A stretch of DNA of 64,000 nt. Origin: Chthonobacter rhizosphaerae. GTDB lineage: Bacteria > Pseudomonadota > Alphaproteobacteria > Rhizobiales > Pleomorphomonadaceae. The DNA is taken from positions 186,001 to 250,000 of the forward strand of contig NZ_JACDIS010000001.1 in assembly GCF_013839525.1 (NCBI RefSeq), given 5' to 3'. Numbering within the stretch: the stretch's first letter is position 1; each line of letters begins with the position of its first letter. The notes beneath the pieces are model-generated. The model worked only from the letters and a program-made list of their open reading frames with translations, was not told the origin of the DNA and made no database searches. Made by a program: the position numbers and the translations under genes. Positions 1 through 8,428 of the stretch are shown in pieces.

Positions 1-70
1 GCACCATGTGGACCTGAAGACCGGCATGTATCGCGGCCGCCAGGTCCTGGAGCCGAAGGAGACGGTCTGA
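1..70 (+). CDS. C-terminal end of an unrecognised protein (partial)
   Basis: Reading the frame that ends in TGA at 68-70 gives a 22-residue tail ending LEPKETV. The frame is open to the window edge and is followed 60 bp later by an intrinsic terminator, as expected for a gene end. The tail is too short to assign a family. Nothing else can be said from this window. Confidence 0.5.
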   Translation, partial: HHVDLKTGMYRGRQVLEPKETV

Positions 71-129
71 TCCGCCTCCGGCGCCGGCCCTTCGGAGGCC
101 CGCCGACATCCTGCCAAGTTCGTGAAGAA

Positions 130-153
130 GCCGGCGCCCGCGCCGGCTTTTTT
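130..153 (+). terminator. Intrinsic terminator
   Basis: Stem GCCGGCGC (130-137) pairs with GCGCCGGC (140-147) and is followed directly by six T (148-153). It lies 60 bp after the stop of the left-edge gene and so ends that transcript. A partial copy of the right arm with a T-rich tail (GCGCCGGCTCTTT) follows at about 160-172. Confidence 0.85.
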
Positions 154-276
154 GCGTCTGCGCCGGCTCTTTGCGTCCGTGACGGTGAGGGCCGCGGTCC
201 TGCCGCGTGACCCGATCCGGCACGGCGGCGGCAAGCTTGTCCCGGAACGGTGCTCCCCCGGCGACCGGGTCCGGTC

Positions 277-645
277 TCAGACCGATCGTTCGGTGAGGAA
301 GCCGGGCTCCAGGTCGCTGCCCAGCCGGTCCGCCGACCGGTAGGCGGCGCTCGCCCGCGGGGCGACGCCCCGGGCGTCGCGGCGGACGCGGCGCTCGCCC
401 TCGGCGGCCTCCACGAACCGGCCGGAGAGCAGCTGCGTGAGGTAAGGCGCGGCCCCCGCAGCTGGGACAGGCGACGTGTGCGAGAGGCGCGGGCCCGCGG
501 CCACCAGGGCCCGGCCCGGCGCCGGCGCGCTCGGCCGGCGGTCGTCCCGCCGGGCGTCCGCCGCGGCCCCGGAGGGCGGCACGGATCGGCCGGTCGGGGT
601 GGCCGCGCGGTCGTATCCGGTGATGGGGCGGGGTCCGTTCAGCAT
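277..645 (-). CDS. Possible small hypothetical protein (122 aa)
   Basis: The minus-strand frame encodes 122 residues. Its first half is proline/alanine/arginine-rich and low in complexity. The last 50 residues (PYLTQLLSGRFVEAAEGERR, then an Ala-Tyr-Arg motif, then a polar tail) resemble the short uncharacterised alphaproteobacterial proteins with a 'P(Y/F)xAQL...RRR...AYR' C-terminus. That resemblance is from memory only. No good ribosome-binding site precedes the ATG at 645, and overlapping frames on the other strand are also open because of the high GC. It may be a real small gene with a different start, or chance. Confidence 0.35.
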   Translation of the reverse strand: MLNGPRPITGYDRAATPTGRSVPPSGAAADARRDDRRPSAPAPGRALVAAGPRLSHTSPVPAAGAAPYLTQLLSGRFVEAAEGERRVRRDARGVAPRASAAYRSADRLGSDLEPGFLTERSV

Positions 646-836
646 GGCCGTCGCGCTATCCGGGGGATCTGTGCCAGATCGGCACGGATCGGTTGATCAT
701 CCTCATCCATCGCAAGCCTGGGGCCAAGGTTTTGTCCGACTTGGCCGGAGCCATTGGCCGCCTGTTAACAGCCGCCGGCCTAATTCGGACGGACAGCGGA
801 CGGAGGTGATCCGTCGACGATCCATCGGGGAGTGGC

Positions 837-2513
837 ATGCACGCGGCGACTTCATCGCTCTTCCAGACTTCGGCCGATCCCAGCCCAACGCTGGAGACCG
901 AAGCGGGGTTCGCCTCGCTCGCCTGGTCCATGTCGTCGGATCGCATCGTCTTCTCCGACAACGCGGCCGCCGTGCTGCAGATCGACCCCGCCAGCCTGCC
1001 GGGCACCGGCCGCGCCTTCCACCGCCTGTTCACCCCGGACACCCAGGGCGCCCGGACCGCGGTCGTGCCCGCCCTCGGCCCCGGCCCGGACGGCGCCGAC
1101 CGATCGGGGACCTACTGCGTCCGCTACCGGCTTCGCGCGGGCGACACGCCGATCCCGGGCGTCGTCATCGAGGAGCGCGGCCGCTGGCGCGTCGATGCCG
1201 CCGGGCGGCCGGTGAGCGCAACCGCCATCCTCTATCCGGTGGACGCCCCCGCCGACCGGACGGCCGCCAAGGCGGCATCCGCGGTCGTCTCCCGCGACGA
1301 TCTCCTGGCCGATCTCGCGGCGGATCTCTCCACTCTGGTCCGCGACCGGCAGGGAACCCTCGGCTTCGTGATCATCGCGCTCGACGATCTCGCCGGGCTG
1401 AATCGGCACTTCGGCTTCGAGACCGGCGACCGGATCATCGAGGCGGTCGGGCAGCGCATCGCCCGGCGCCTGCGCGGCGGCGACATCCTCGGCCGCCTGT
1501 CCGGCCACAAGTTCGGCGCCGTGCTGCGCAACTGCTCGGAGACCGCCCTCGCGGTCGCGGCGGACCGGTTCCGCGACACGGTCGGCGAGGAGCCGGTCGC
1601 CATCGCGGAGACCCGGATCCGGGTGTCGGCGTCGGTCGGGGCCATCCTGGCGCCGCGTCACGCGCCGGACCTCGACGCCGCCCTCGGCCGCGCCGAGGAG
1701 GCCCTCGACGCCGCCCGGCATGCCGGGCGCGGTCAAGTCCGCGTCTACGCGCCCTCCACCGAGCGCGACCGGCTCCGCCGCCGCAACCTCGACCTCGCCG
1801 GCCTCCTGCAGGACGGCCTCGACGAGGCGCGGCTCGCCGTCGCCTGGCAGCCGGTTGTCGAGACGGCAACCCGCGCCGTGGTCGGCCACGAGGCCCTGGC
1901 GCGGGTCCGCGCCGCCGACGGAGCGTTCGCCGACACCCGCGCGGTGGTGGATCTCGCGGCCCGGCTCGACCTCGCCGACCGGCTGGATGGTCCCATGCTG
2001 CGGCGCGCCCTCGCCGTGCTTCGGGCCGACCCGGCCGCCTGCGTTTCGATCAACATATCCGCCGCCACCCTCGCGGGCGACGGCTGGCTCGCCGCCCTGG
2101 AGGAGGAGGAAGCCGCGGCCCCCGGCCTCGCCGGCCGGCTCACGGTGGAGATCGCCGAGGCCGCCGTCCTTGGCGACCACGGGAACCTCCGCCCCGCGCT
2201 CGACCGCCTCGCCGCCGTCGGGTGTCCGGTCGCCCTCGACGACGTCGGCGCGGCGGGCCTGCAGGCGTTCGGAAGGGTTCCGGTCGCCATGGTGAAGATC
2301 GAGGCGGGGCTCGTCCGGGCCGCCGTCACCCACGCCGGCCCGCGAGCCGTCATCCGGGCGATCGTCGAGGCGGCCACCGCCGCCGGGGCGGTGGTGGTCG
2401 GCAAGGGGGTGGAGTGCGAGGACGCGGCCGCCATGCTGGCCGCGTGCGGCGTCGCCCGGCTGCAGGGCCACCTGTCCGGCGCCCCGGTGGTCGGGCCGTC
2501 GCCCGCGCGCTGA
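837..2513 (+). CDS. Cyclic-di-GMP signalling protein, degenerate GGDEF plus EAL
   Basis: A soluble 558-residue protein. Residues about 20-130 look like a PAS-type sensor. A GGDEF fold follows at about 145-300, but the signature is SGHKF (222-226), so cyclase activity is unlikely. The EAL domain spans about 320-550 and keeps the residues usually needed for phosphodiesterase activity: E352 in HEALAR, the N of INIS, the E of EIAE, the DD pair at 468-469, the K of VKIE, the E of GVE and the Q of LQG. The loop after DDF reads DDVGAA rather than DDFGTG, which may weaken or alter activity. GGGAG lies 5 nt before the ATG. The likely role is c-di-GMP breakdown controlled by the N-terminal sensor, with the GGDEF part as a possible GTP-binding regulator. 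No membrane segment is visible. Confidence 0.85.
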   Translation: MHAATSSLFQTSADPSPTLETEAGFASLAWSMSSDRIVFSDNAAAVLQIDPASLPGTGRAFHRLFTPDTQGARTAVVPALGPGPDGADRSGTYCVRYRLRAGDTPIPGVVIEERGRWRVDAAGRPVSATAILYPVDAPADRTAAKAASAVVSRDDLLADLAADLSTLVRDRQGTLGFVIIALDDLAGLNRHFGFETGDRIIEAVGQRIARRLRGGDILGRLSGHKFGAVLRNCSETALAVAADRFRDTVGEEPVAIAETRIRVSASVGAILAPRHAPDLDAALGRAEEALDAARHAGRGQVRVYAPSTERDRLRRRNLDLAGLLQDGLDEARLAVAWQPVVETATRAVVGHEALARVRAADGAFADTRAVVDLAARLDLADRLDGPMLRRALAVLRADPAACVSINISAATLAGDGWLAALEEEEAAAPGLAGRLTVEIAEAAVLGDHGNLRPALDRLAAVGCPVALDDVGAAGLQAFGRVPVAMVKIEAGLVRAAVTHAGPRAVIRAIVEAATAAGAVVVGKGVECEDAAAMLAACGVARLQGHLSGAPVVGPSPAR

Positions 2514-2651
2514 CGCGGGCAATCGCCAGCAGGGTCGAAAAGCGCAGCGAGCCGCCCGGCTCCGCCGCCTGTCCGGTTCTGAAGTCCTACTGCGAGCCGG
2601 CCCACCGGGCGCGGCGCGAACCGGCCGTTCAGGCGCGGCGCCGCGAACCGG

Positions 2652-2673
2652 GATCCGCCGGCCACGGCGGATC
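2652..2673. terminator. Hairpin between convergent genes
   Basis: GATCCGCC (2652-2659) and GGCGGATC (2666-2673) form a perfect 8-bp stem with a 6-nt loop between the ends of the GGDEF/EAL gene and phaR. No T-run follows on either strand, so it may only assist termination. The 140 bp to its left carry a repeated GC-rich word (GCGCGGCG...CGCGAACCGG). Confidence 0.35.
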
Positions 2674-2720
2674 GGGCGGGTCGGCGCGTCGGCCGCCCCG
2701 CGCGGTCGGTCAAGCCCGGC

Positions 2721-3317
2721 TCACTTCTCCGGGGCGAGCTGATCCAGGCGCTTCTGCATCGCCTCGAGCTGCTTCTTCAGGGCGTCGAGGTCGTCCGAGC
2801 GCGGCGCCGTCGCCGGCTTGGTGGCCGCTTCGGCCTTCGCCTGGGCGTCCGCGTCGCCGCTGAACGGCAGGAACATCCGGAACGCCCGCTCGAAGATCTC
2901 CGTGTTGCGCCGGATCGTCTCGTCCATGGCCTCGAAGGCGACCGCGCCGCCGAAGGCCTGGCCGAGCTGCTGGCGGAACTTCTCCTGCTCCCGGGTCAGC
3001 TGGCCGATCGAATGCTCCAGGTAGCTCGGCACCAGGGTCTGCATGCTGTCGCCGTAGAAGCGGATCAGCTGGCGCAGGAAGGTGATCGGCAGCAGGTTCT
3101 GACCCTTGTTCTCCTGCTCGAAGATGATCTGGGTCAGCACGGAGTGGGTGATCTCCTCGCCGGTCTTGGCGTCGAACACCACGAAATCCTCGCCGCCCTT
3201 CACCATGCCGGCGAGGTCCTCGAGCGTCACGTAGGTACTGGTGCCCGTGTTGTAGAGCCGCCGATTGGCGTATTTCTTGATGATCGTCGGCTCGTCGGAC
3301 TTGGCCATCGGTTTCAT
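2721..3317 (-). CDS. phaR: Polyhydroxyalkanoate synthesis repressor PhaR
   Basis: A 198-residue DNA- and PHB-granule-binding regulator of PHB metabolism. The N-terminal PHB-accumulation domain is plain (IIKKYANRRLYNTGTSTY at about 12-29, then the ITHSVLTQIIFEQE segment), followed by the second domain (LRQLIRFYGDSMQTLVPSYL). The C-terminus is Ala-rich, ends in a short coiled coil (about 170-195) and is typical of the family. The ATG at 3317 was chosen because AAGGGGG sits just upstream and it gives the family start; the frame stays open further upstream without a better site. It is divergent from phaA-phaB, the usual alphaproteobacterial arrangement in which PhaR can sense PHB and repress phasin and PHB genes. 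Confidence 0.93.
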   Translation of the reverse strand: MKPMAKSDEPTIIKKYANRRLYNTGTSTYVTLEDLAGMVKGGEDFVVFDAKTGEEITHSVLTQIIFEQENKGQNLLPITFLRQLIRFYGDSMQTLVPSYLEHSIGQLTREQEKFRQQLGQAFGGAVAFEAMDETIRRNTEIFERAFRMFLPFSGDADAQAKAEAATKPATAPRSDDLDALKKQLEAMQKRLDQLAPEK

Positions 3318-3527
3318 CGTGCCCCCTTGGGGTTCTTTGTCCTCGAGCGTCCGTCCTTTGCGGCCGGACACCTCTCCCGCCAGCGATGTTAGGAGCTTTT
3401 GTGCGGCGCGGCCATAGGTTTCGCACGGCCCCGGTCGCACCCGGATGCGCCGTTCGTCGTAGCGAAATACGCGCATGCGACAAAACGGAGGAGACGTCGT
3501 GCCGCGACCATAGGCCGGTCGTCTGAG

Positions 3528-3557
3528 TTGACAGCACCGCCGCCGTCGAACTGTAGT
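3528..3557 (+). promoter_or_regulatory. Candidate sigma-70 promoter of phaA-phaB
   Basis: TTGACA (3528-3533), an 18-bp spacer and TGTAGT (3552-3557) lie about 90 bp before phaA in the 328-bp divergent region between phaR and phaA. The -35 is a perfect consensus and the -10 matches 4 of 6. The rest of the region must hold the phaR promoter and perhaps PhaR sites. I could not identify these with confidence. Confidence 0.5.
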
Positions 3558-3645
3558 GCGACGCAAGAGAGCGGCGGTTCGGCGAGGGGGTCCCTTCGGA
3601 GGACGACAGCTGCCCGTACGGACCTAATCTATCGGGAGGTCAGGC

Positions 3646-4821
3646 ATGTCCACGGATGTCGTCATCGTCGCCGCCAGGCGCACGGCGGTCGGAGCGTTCA
3701 ACGGCTCGTTCGCGAACACCCCCGCGCACGACCTCGGCGCGGCGGTGATCAAGGCCGCGCTGGAAAGCGCCGGCGTGGAGCCGGGCGAGGTGGACGAGGT
3801 CATCCTCGGCCAGGTGCTCACCGCCGGCCAGGGCCAGAACCCCGCCCGCCAGGCCTCCATCAAGGCCGGCCTGCCGATCGAGACGACCGCCTGGGGCCTC
3901 AACCAGGTGTGCGGATCGGGCCTGCGCGCCGTCGCGCTCGGCCTGCAGCAGATCGCCAACGGCGACGCCGCCATCGTGGTCGCCGGCGGCCAGGAGAGCA
4001 TGAGCCTGTCGCCGCACGTGGCGCACCTGCGCGCCGGCACCAAGATGGGCGACATGTCCTTTATCGATTCCATGATCAAGGACGGCCTCTGGGACGCCTT
4101 CAACGGCTACCACATGGGCACCACCGCCGAGAACGTCGCCAAGGCCTACCAGATCACCCGCGACGAGCAGGACGCCTTCGCGGTCGCCTCGCAGAACAAG
4201 GCCGAGGCCGCCCAGTCCGCCGGCAAGTTCAAGGACGAGATCGTCCCCTTCACCATCAAGGGCCGCAAGGGCGACATCGTCGTCGACAGCGACGAGTACA
4301 TCCGCGCCGGCACCACGCTCGACGCGGTCGCCAAGCTCCGTCCCGCCTTCTCCAAGGACGGCACCGTCACGGCCGGCAACGCCTCCGGCATCAACGACGG
4401 CGCCTCCGTTGTGGTGCTGATGACCGCCGCCGAGGCGGCGCGCCGCGGCCTCACTCCGCTCGCCCGCGTGGCCTCCTGGGCGACCGCCGGCGTCGACCCG
4501 TCCGTCATGGGCACCGGCCCGATCCCGGCCTCCCGCAAGGCGCTGGAGAAGGCCGGCTGGTCGGTCGGCGACCTCGACCTCGTGGAGGCCAACGAGGCCT
4601 TCGCCGCCCAGGCCTGCGCGGTCAACAAGGACATGGGCTGGAACACCGACATCGTGAACGTGAACGGCGGCGCCATCGCCATCGGCCATCCGATCGGCGC
4701 GTCCGGCAACCGCGTCCTCGTCACCCTCCTGCACGAGATGCAGAAGCGCGACGCCAAGAAGGGCCTCGCCACCCTCTGCATCGGCGGCGGCATGGGCGTC
4801 GCCCTCACCGTCGAGCGCTGA
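3646..4821 (+). CDS. phaA: Acetyl-CoA acetyltransferase (beta-ketothiolase)
   Basis: Condenses two acetyl-CoA to acetoacetyl-CoA, the first step of PHB synthesis; the reverse reaction serves degradation. The 391-residue length is standard for biosynthetic thiolases. The acyl-enzyme cysteine is C89 in NQVCGSGL, the catalytic histidine lies in [14 protein letters not shown] (about 350), and the second cysteine is in the CIGGGMG loop (about 380). GGGAGG is positioned 7-12 nt before the ATG. It lies 128 bp before phaB on the same strand, so the two are probably cotranscribed from the promoter at 3528. A PHB synthase (phaC) is not in this window. Confidence 0.96.
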   Translation: MSTDVVIVAARRTAVGAFNGSFANTPAHDLGAAVIKAALESAGVEPGEVDEVILGQVLTAGQGQNPARQASIKAGLPIETTAWGLNQVCGSGLRAVALGLQQIANGDAAIVVAGGQESMSLSPHVAHLRAGTKMGDMSFIDSMIKDGLWDAFNGYHMGTTAENVAKAYQITRDEQDAFAVASQNKAEAAQSAGKFKDEIVPFTIKGRKGDIVVDSDEYIRAGTTLDAVAKLRPAFSKDGTVTAGNASGINDGASVVVLMTAAEAARRGLTPLARVASWATAGVDPSVMGTGPIPASRKALEKAGWSVGDLDLVEANEAFAAQACAVNKDMGWNTDIVNVNGGAIAIGHPIGASGNRVLVTLLHEMQKRDAKKGLATLCIGGGMGVALTVER

Positions 4822-4949
4822 GATCCGGCATCCGGGCCGCCACGCGAGGAGGCGCGGCGGCCTGTCTTCCAACAAGCATCACACGGCGGTCCGGACCGCG
4901 TCGGACGAGGACGCGGCCGAACAGCCCGGCATTTTTCGGGGAGCGAGAC

Positions 4950-5678
4950 ATGAGCAAGGTTGCAGTCGTCACCGGCGGCACGCGCGGCATCGGCGCGGCC
5001 ATCTCCAGGGGCCTCAAGGACGCGGGCTACACAGTCGCCGCCACCTTCGCGGGCAACGTGGAGAAGGCCGAGGCGTTCAAGGCCGAGACCGGCATCCACG
5101 TCTACCAGTGGGACGTGTCGGACGAGAAGGCCTGCGCGGAAGGCCTCGCCAAGGTGGAGGCCGAGCTCGGCCCGGTGGAGATCCTGGTCAACAACGCCGG
5201 CATCACCAAGGACGGCATGTTCCACAAGATGTCGTTCGACCAGTGGCGCGCGGTGCTCTCCACCAACCTCGACAGCATGTTCACCATGACCAAGCCGGTG
5301 ATCGAGGGCATGCGGTCGCGCGGCTTCGGTCGCATCATCAACATCTCGTCCATCAACGGCCAGAAGGGCCAAATGGGCCAGACCAACTATTCGGCTGCCA
5401 AGGCCGGCGTGATCGGCTTCACCAAGGCGCTCGCCCAGGAGAACGCCTTCAAGGGCATCACGGTCAACTGCATCTGCCCGGGCTACATCGACACCGACAT
5501 GGTGGCGGCGGTGCCGGAGGACGTGCTGAAGGGCATCATCAAGTCCATCCCCGTCGGCCGTCTCGGCAAGGCGGAGGAGATCGCCGCCCTCTGCGTCTTC
5601 CTGTCGTCGGATCAGGCCGGCTTCTTCACCGGCGCCGTCCACACCATCAACGGCGGCCAGTACATCGCCAACGGCTGA
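4950..5678 (+). CDS. phaB: Acetoacetyl-CoA reductase (NADPH)
   Basis: Reduces acetoacetyl-CoA to (R)-3-hydroxybutyryl-CoA for PHB synthesis. It is a 242-residue short-chain dehydrogenase with the nucleotide-binding motif TGGTRGIG (8-15), NNAG (81-84), and the catalytic set S134, Y147 and K151 in the QTNYSAAKAG segment. The end SPDQAGF-like region reads SSDQAGFFTGAVHTINGGQY, as in PhaB. The start at 4950 was chosen from GGGGAG 5 nt upstream. The same frame is open much further upstream, but that is a shadow of phaA. Confidence 0.95.
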   Translation: MSKVAVVTGGTRGIGAAISRGLKDAGYTVAATFAGNVEKAEAFKAETGIHVYQWDVSDEKACAEGLAKVEAELGPVEILVNNAGITKDGMFHKMSFDQWRAVLSTNLDSMFTMTKPVIEGMRSRGFGRIINISSINGQKGQMGQTNYSAAKAGVIGFTKALAQENAFKGITVNCICPGYIDTDMVAAVPEDVLKGIIKSIPVGRLGKAEEIAALCVFLSSDQAGFFTGAVHTINGGQYIANG

Positions 5679-5697
5679 GGGCGCAGGCTCGGCAGGC

Positions 5698-5723
5698 GTC
5701 ATCCCGGCGAAGGCCGGGATGAC
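5698..5723. repeat. REP-like hairpin GTCATCCCGGC
   Basis: A perfect 11-bp inverted repeat (5698-5708 with 5713-5723) has a GAAG loop and starts 20 bp after the phaB stop. The arm GTCATCCCGGC is a motif widely dispersed as extragenic palindromes in alphaproteobacterial genomes. It probably stabilises or ends the phaAB message. It has no T-run. Confidence 0.8.
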
Positions 5724-5800
5724 GGTCGAGGCTCGCGGGACGTCGGAAACGAACGGCCACCTCCGGGCGGCCGTTCGCGTTCGGAAGGCCTTCGCGGCCC

Positions 5801-6673
5801 TCACAGCATCGGGCGGCCGCCGGTCACCGGGATGATGGCGCCGGTGATGTAGCTCGCCTCCGGCGAAGCCAGCATCACGTAGGCGCAGGCGAGCTCCACC
5901 GGCTGGCCGGCGCGGCCGAGCGGGGTGTTCTTGCCGAAGCTCTCCACCTGCTCCGGCGGCATGGTGGACGGAATCAGCGGCGTCCAGATCGGCCCCGGCG
6001 CCACCGCGTTCACCCGGATGCCCTTGTCGGCGAGAAGGCCGGCGAGGCCCGCCGTGTAGTTGGCGATCGCGCCCTTGGTGGTCGCATAGGCCAGAAGCGT
6101 CGGCGACGGGTTCTTGTGGTTGATCGACGTGGTGTTGATGATGGACGCGCCGGCCTTCATGTGCGGCACGGCCGCCTTGCACAGGTAGAACATGCTGTAG
6201 ATGTTGGTGCGGAAGGTCACGTCCCACTCTTCCGAGGAGATGTCCTCCAGGCTCTCGAACGTCGCCTGGTGGGCGGCGTTGTTGACCAGGATGTCGAGGC
6301 CGCCGAGCTCGGAAACGGCCCGGCCCACGAGGCTTTTGCAGAAGGCCTCGTCCTTGATGTCGCCGGGCGCCACCACGGCCTTCCGGCCGGCCTGCTCCAC
6401 CCAGCGGGCGGTCTCCTTCGCGTCCTCGTGCTCGTTGTAGTAGGAGATCAGCACGTCCGCGCCTTCCCGGGCGAACGCGATGGCGACCGCGCGGCCGATG
6501 CCGCTGTCGGCGCCGGTGATCAGCGCCTTGCGGCCCTCAAGCTTGCCGCTTCCCTTGTAGCTCTCCTCGCCGTGGTCCGGCTTCGGGGTCATCTCGGTGG
6601 TGGACCCGGGCATGTCCTGCTGCTGCTTGGGCTGCGGCGGCTTCGGGGCGTCGTTCTTCGGATCGAGGATCAT
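5801..6673 (-). CDS. Short-chain dehydrogenase, YghA-like
   Basis: A 290-residue NAD(P)-dependent oxidoreductase. The first 45 residues are polar and proline-rich (PKPPQPKQQQDMPG), typical of the YghA/YdaD general-stress dehydrogenase group. Then come TGADSGIG (about 54-61), NNAA (about 132), the TTSIN active-site serine and a YATTKGAIANYT segment carrying the Y-x3-K pair. The C-terminus ends in TGGRPML. The natural substrate is not known for this group. GGAG lies 6 nt before the ATG at 6673. It is convergent with phaB. Confidence 0.85.
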   Translation of the reverse strand: MILDPKNDAPKPPQPKQQQDMPGSTTEMTPKPDHGEESYKGSGKLEGRKALITGADSGIGRAVAIAFAREGADVLISYYNEHEDAKETARWVEQAGRKAVVAPGDIKDEAFCKSLVGRAVSELGGLDILVNNAAHQATFESLEDISSEEWDVTFRTNIYSMFYLCKAAVPHMKAGASIINTTSINHKNPSPTLLAYATTKGAIANYTAGLAGLLADKGIRVNAVAPGPIWTPLIPSTMPPEQVESFGKNTPLGRAGQPVELACAYVMLASPEASYITGAIIPVTGGRPML

Positions 6674-6791
6674 GGGGCTCTCCGTCGGGGGTCGGCGAGG
6701 GGGCGGCGCGCGGCTGGACAGCCGTGGCGGGCCGTTGCGGGTGTCCCGTCCCTAACAGGGGCGTTCGCCCCCGGGTTCCTCGCCCGCCCGT

Positions 6792-6833
6792 CCTCGGGCG
6801 CGAAAACCCTGCCGCCCTCGGGCGCGAAAACCC
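6792..6833. repeat. Direct repeat, 18 bp x 2
   Basis: CCTCGGGCGCGAAAACCC occurs at 6792-6809 and again at 6816-6833, a period of 24 bp. The repeats lie in the 244-bp region between two divergent dehydrogenase genes and could be binding sites for a shared regulator, or simple duplication. Confidence 0.7.
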
Positions 6834-6917
6834 ACCACCGCCGACGACCAGGAACCGCCCGGCCCCAGGCACCGTTACCGTCATCAGCCCCATGGGACCC
6901 TGACGAGGAGGAGCGGC

Positions 6918-8006
6918 ATGGCCGAAGCGACCACGACCGGACGGACGGTCGTCATCACCGGCGCGTCGAGCGGCATCGGTCGCGCCACCGCCGAGGCCTT
7001 CGCCCGCGAGGGCGCGCGGCTGGTGCTCGCCGCCCGGGGCCGGGAGGGTCTCGACGAGGCGGCCGCGGTCTGCCGGGCCCTCGGCGCCGCCGTCGTGGTG
7101 GCGCCGACCGACGTCACCGATCCGGCCGCCTGCCGGGCGCTCGTCACCGAGGCGCTCCGCGCCTTCGGGCGCATCGACGTCTGGTTCAGCAACGTGGGCA
7201 TCGGCGCCGTCGGGCGCTTTCACGAGACGCCCATCGAGGCCCACGAGCGGGTGATCCGCGCCAATCTTCTCGGCCACATCAACGACGCCCATGCGGTCGT
7301 GCCGGTGTTCATCGAGCAGGGCCACGGCATCTTCATCAACATGATCTCGGTCGGCGGCTTCGCGTCCACGCCCTTCGCGGCGGCCTACGGGGCGAGCAAG
7401 TTCGGGCTGAGAGGCTTTTCCGAGGCCCTGCGGGCCGAGCTCGCCGTGCACAAGCGCATCCACGTCTGCGACATCTATCCGTCCTTCGTGGACACGCCCG
7501 GCATCGCCCATGGGGCCAACTACGTGGGCCGGCGCCTCGCCGTGCCGCCCGGATCCCACGACCCGCGCGCCGTCGCCGAGGCGGTGGTGCGCACGGCTGG
7601 GCGGCCTCGCCCCACCGTGGTGGTCGGACCGGAGGTGCAGGCCATCCGCTTCGCCCATGCGCTGGCGCCAACCTGGTACGCGCGCATCCTCGCCCGGTTC
7701 ATGGACTTCTCCTTCCGGCGCGCCCGGCCGGTATCCCGGTCGGACGGCACCCTCTACCAGCCGCCCGCCCGGTCGGACGGGGTGGACGGGGGCTGGCGCT
7801 CGCCCGGTCAGCGGGAGGTGATCGGCCTCGCCGCGAGCGCGCTCCTCGCCATCGGCGCGGGCTACCTGGTCGGCGCCGCCACCCGGCGCTGGCGCGTCGC
7901 CGATCTCGTCGGCCGCAAGCCGCCCCGCAGGACCCTGGCGGACCGGACCGGGCTCGCCCGCGTCCTGCCGTCCCGGCCCTCCCGGCGCCGGTCCTTCTGG
8001 TCCTGA
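6918..8006 (+). CDS. Short-chain dehydrogenase with C-terminal membrane segment
   Basis: A 362-residue SDR. TGASSGIG (14-21) and the active-site run ISVGG...YGASKFG are intact, but the usual NNAG is SNVG. After the catalytic domain (about 1-245) comes a basic linker, one probable transmembrane helix (VIGLAASALLAIGAGYLVGA, about 298-317) and a basic tail, so the enzyme is likely anchored in the inner membrane. It belongs with 'SDR family oxidoreductase' proteins of unknown substrate. GAGGAG lies 7 nt before the ATG. It diverges from the YghA-like gene. Confidence 0.8.
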   Translation: MAEATTTGRTVVITGASSGIGRATAEAFAREGARLVLAARGREGLDEAAAVCRALGAAVVVAPTDVTDPAACRALVTEALRAFGRIDVWFSNVGIGAVGRFHETPIEAHERVIRANLLGHINDAHAVVPVFIEQGHGIFINMISVGGFASTPFAAAYGASKFGLRGFSEALRAELAVHKRIHVCDIYPSFVDTPGIAHGANYVGRRLAVPPGSHDPRAVAEAVVRTAGRPRPTVVVGPEVQAIRFAHALAPTWYARILARFMDFSFRRARPVSRSDGTLYQPPARSDGVDGGWRSPGQREVIGLAASALLAIGAGYLVGAATRRWRVADLVGRKPPRRTLADRTGLARVLPSRPSRRRSFWS

Positions 8007-8428
8007 GGACGCCGGCCGACCGTCTGGACGGCATCGCGGCGCCTCTCGGCAATGCCACGAGCCGGCGCGCGCCGGCTCCGATGCCGGCCGGGTGGGTTTC
8101 ACGCAAGCCCCGAGCCGATTCAAGCTTCCATCCAGAGTTCCTGGATTTCGTTTCGACGAATACCTGTCAGCGGATCGATGAGAGGTGGATTTCGGCCCGT
8201 AACAGCACGGCTAAGGCTTGAGTCTTGAAAATTCCTTCCGATGCGCAGGGTAGAAAACAGGGTAAAGGTGGCATCTTTTTTCTGAACGGCGAGTCCGGCA
8301 GCCACCGAGTTCTAAATTGCAGGCCTAAATTTTCCTGTACGGTAAAAATCGCCATTCAAAGCCTTGTCGACCAAAGTATATGGGAGCATGCTCAATACTG
8401 TAATTGGCTAGCCCGATAGGAGGGCGAT
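8007..8428. other. Intergenic region with an AT-richer patch
   Basis: The last 320 bp of this 422-bp gap are near 50% GC, well below the neighbouring genes. A weak promoter-like pair, TTCAAA (8355-8360) and TATATG (8377-8382), is 16 bp apart, and a strong ribosome-binding site (AGGAGGG, 8418-8424) leads into the small gene at 8429. Short open frames on both strands here have no coding support. Confidence 0.5.

Larger units (their letters stand above)
71..836. other. Intergenic stretch, mostly without convincing genes
   Basis: This 766-bp stretch separates the left-edge gene from the GGDEF/EAL gene. It holds the terminator at 130-153, one weakly supported small gene on the minus strand (277-645), and a segment of lower GC at 650-800 that probably contains the promoter of the GGDEF/EAL gene. 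A 10-bp palindrome, CTGTTAACAG, sits at 762-771, 66 bp before the start codon at 837, and could be an operator. I see no RNA gene here. Confidence 0.5.

Noticed and set aside
476-2863. A 795-codon open frame on the plus strand overlapping the GGDEF/EAL gene
   Set aside because: Arg/Pro/Gly-rich translation without domains; it is a high-GC shadow of the real gene at 837-2513.
3399-4949. Long upstream extension of the phaB frame
   Set aside because: It runs antithetically through phaA in another phase; phaB has a clear ribosome-binding site and family start at 4950.
4146-6227. A 693-codon minus-strand frame opposite phaA-phaB
   Set aside because: Low-complexity shadow; it crosses the REP palindrome, giving the VIPAFAGMT peptide typical of translated extragenic repeats.
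8120-8419. Overlapping short frames on both strands in the AT-richer gap
   Set aside because: Mutually overlapping, no ribosome-binding sites and no recognisable sequence.
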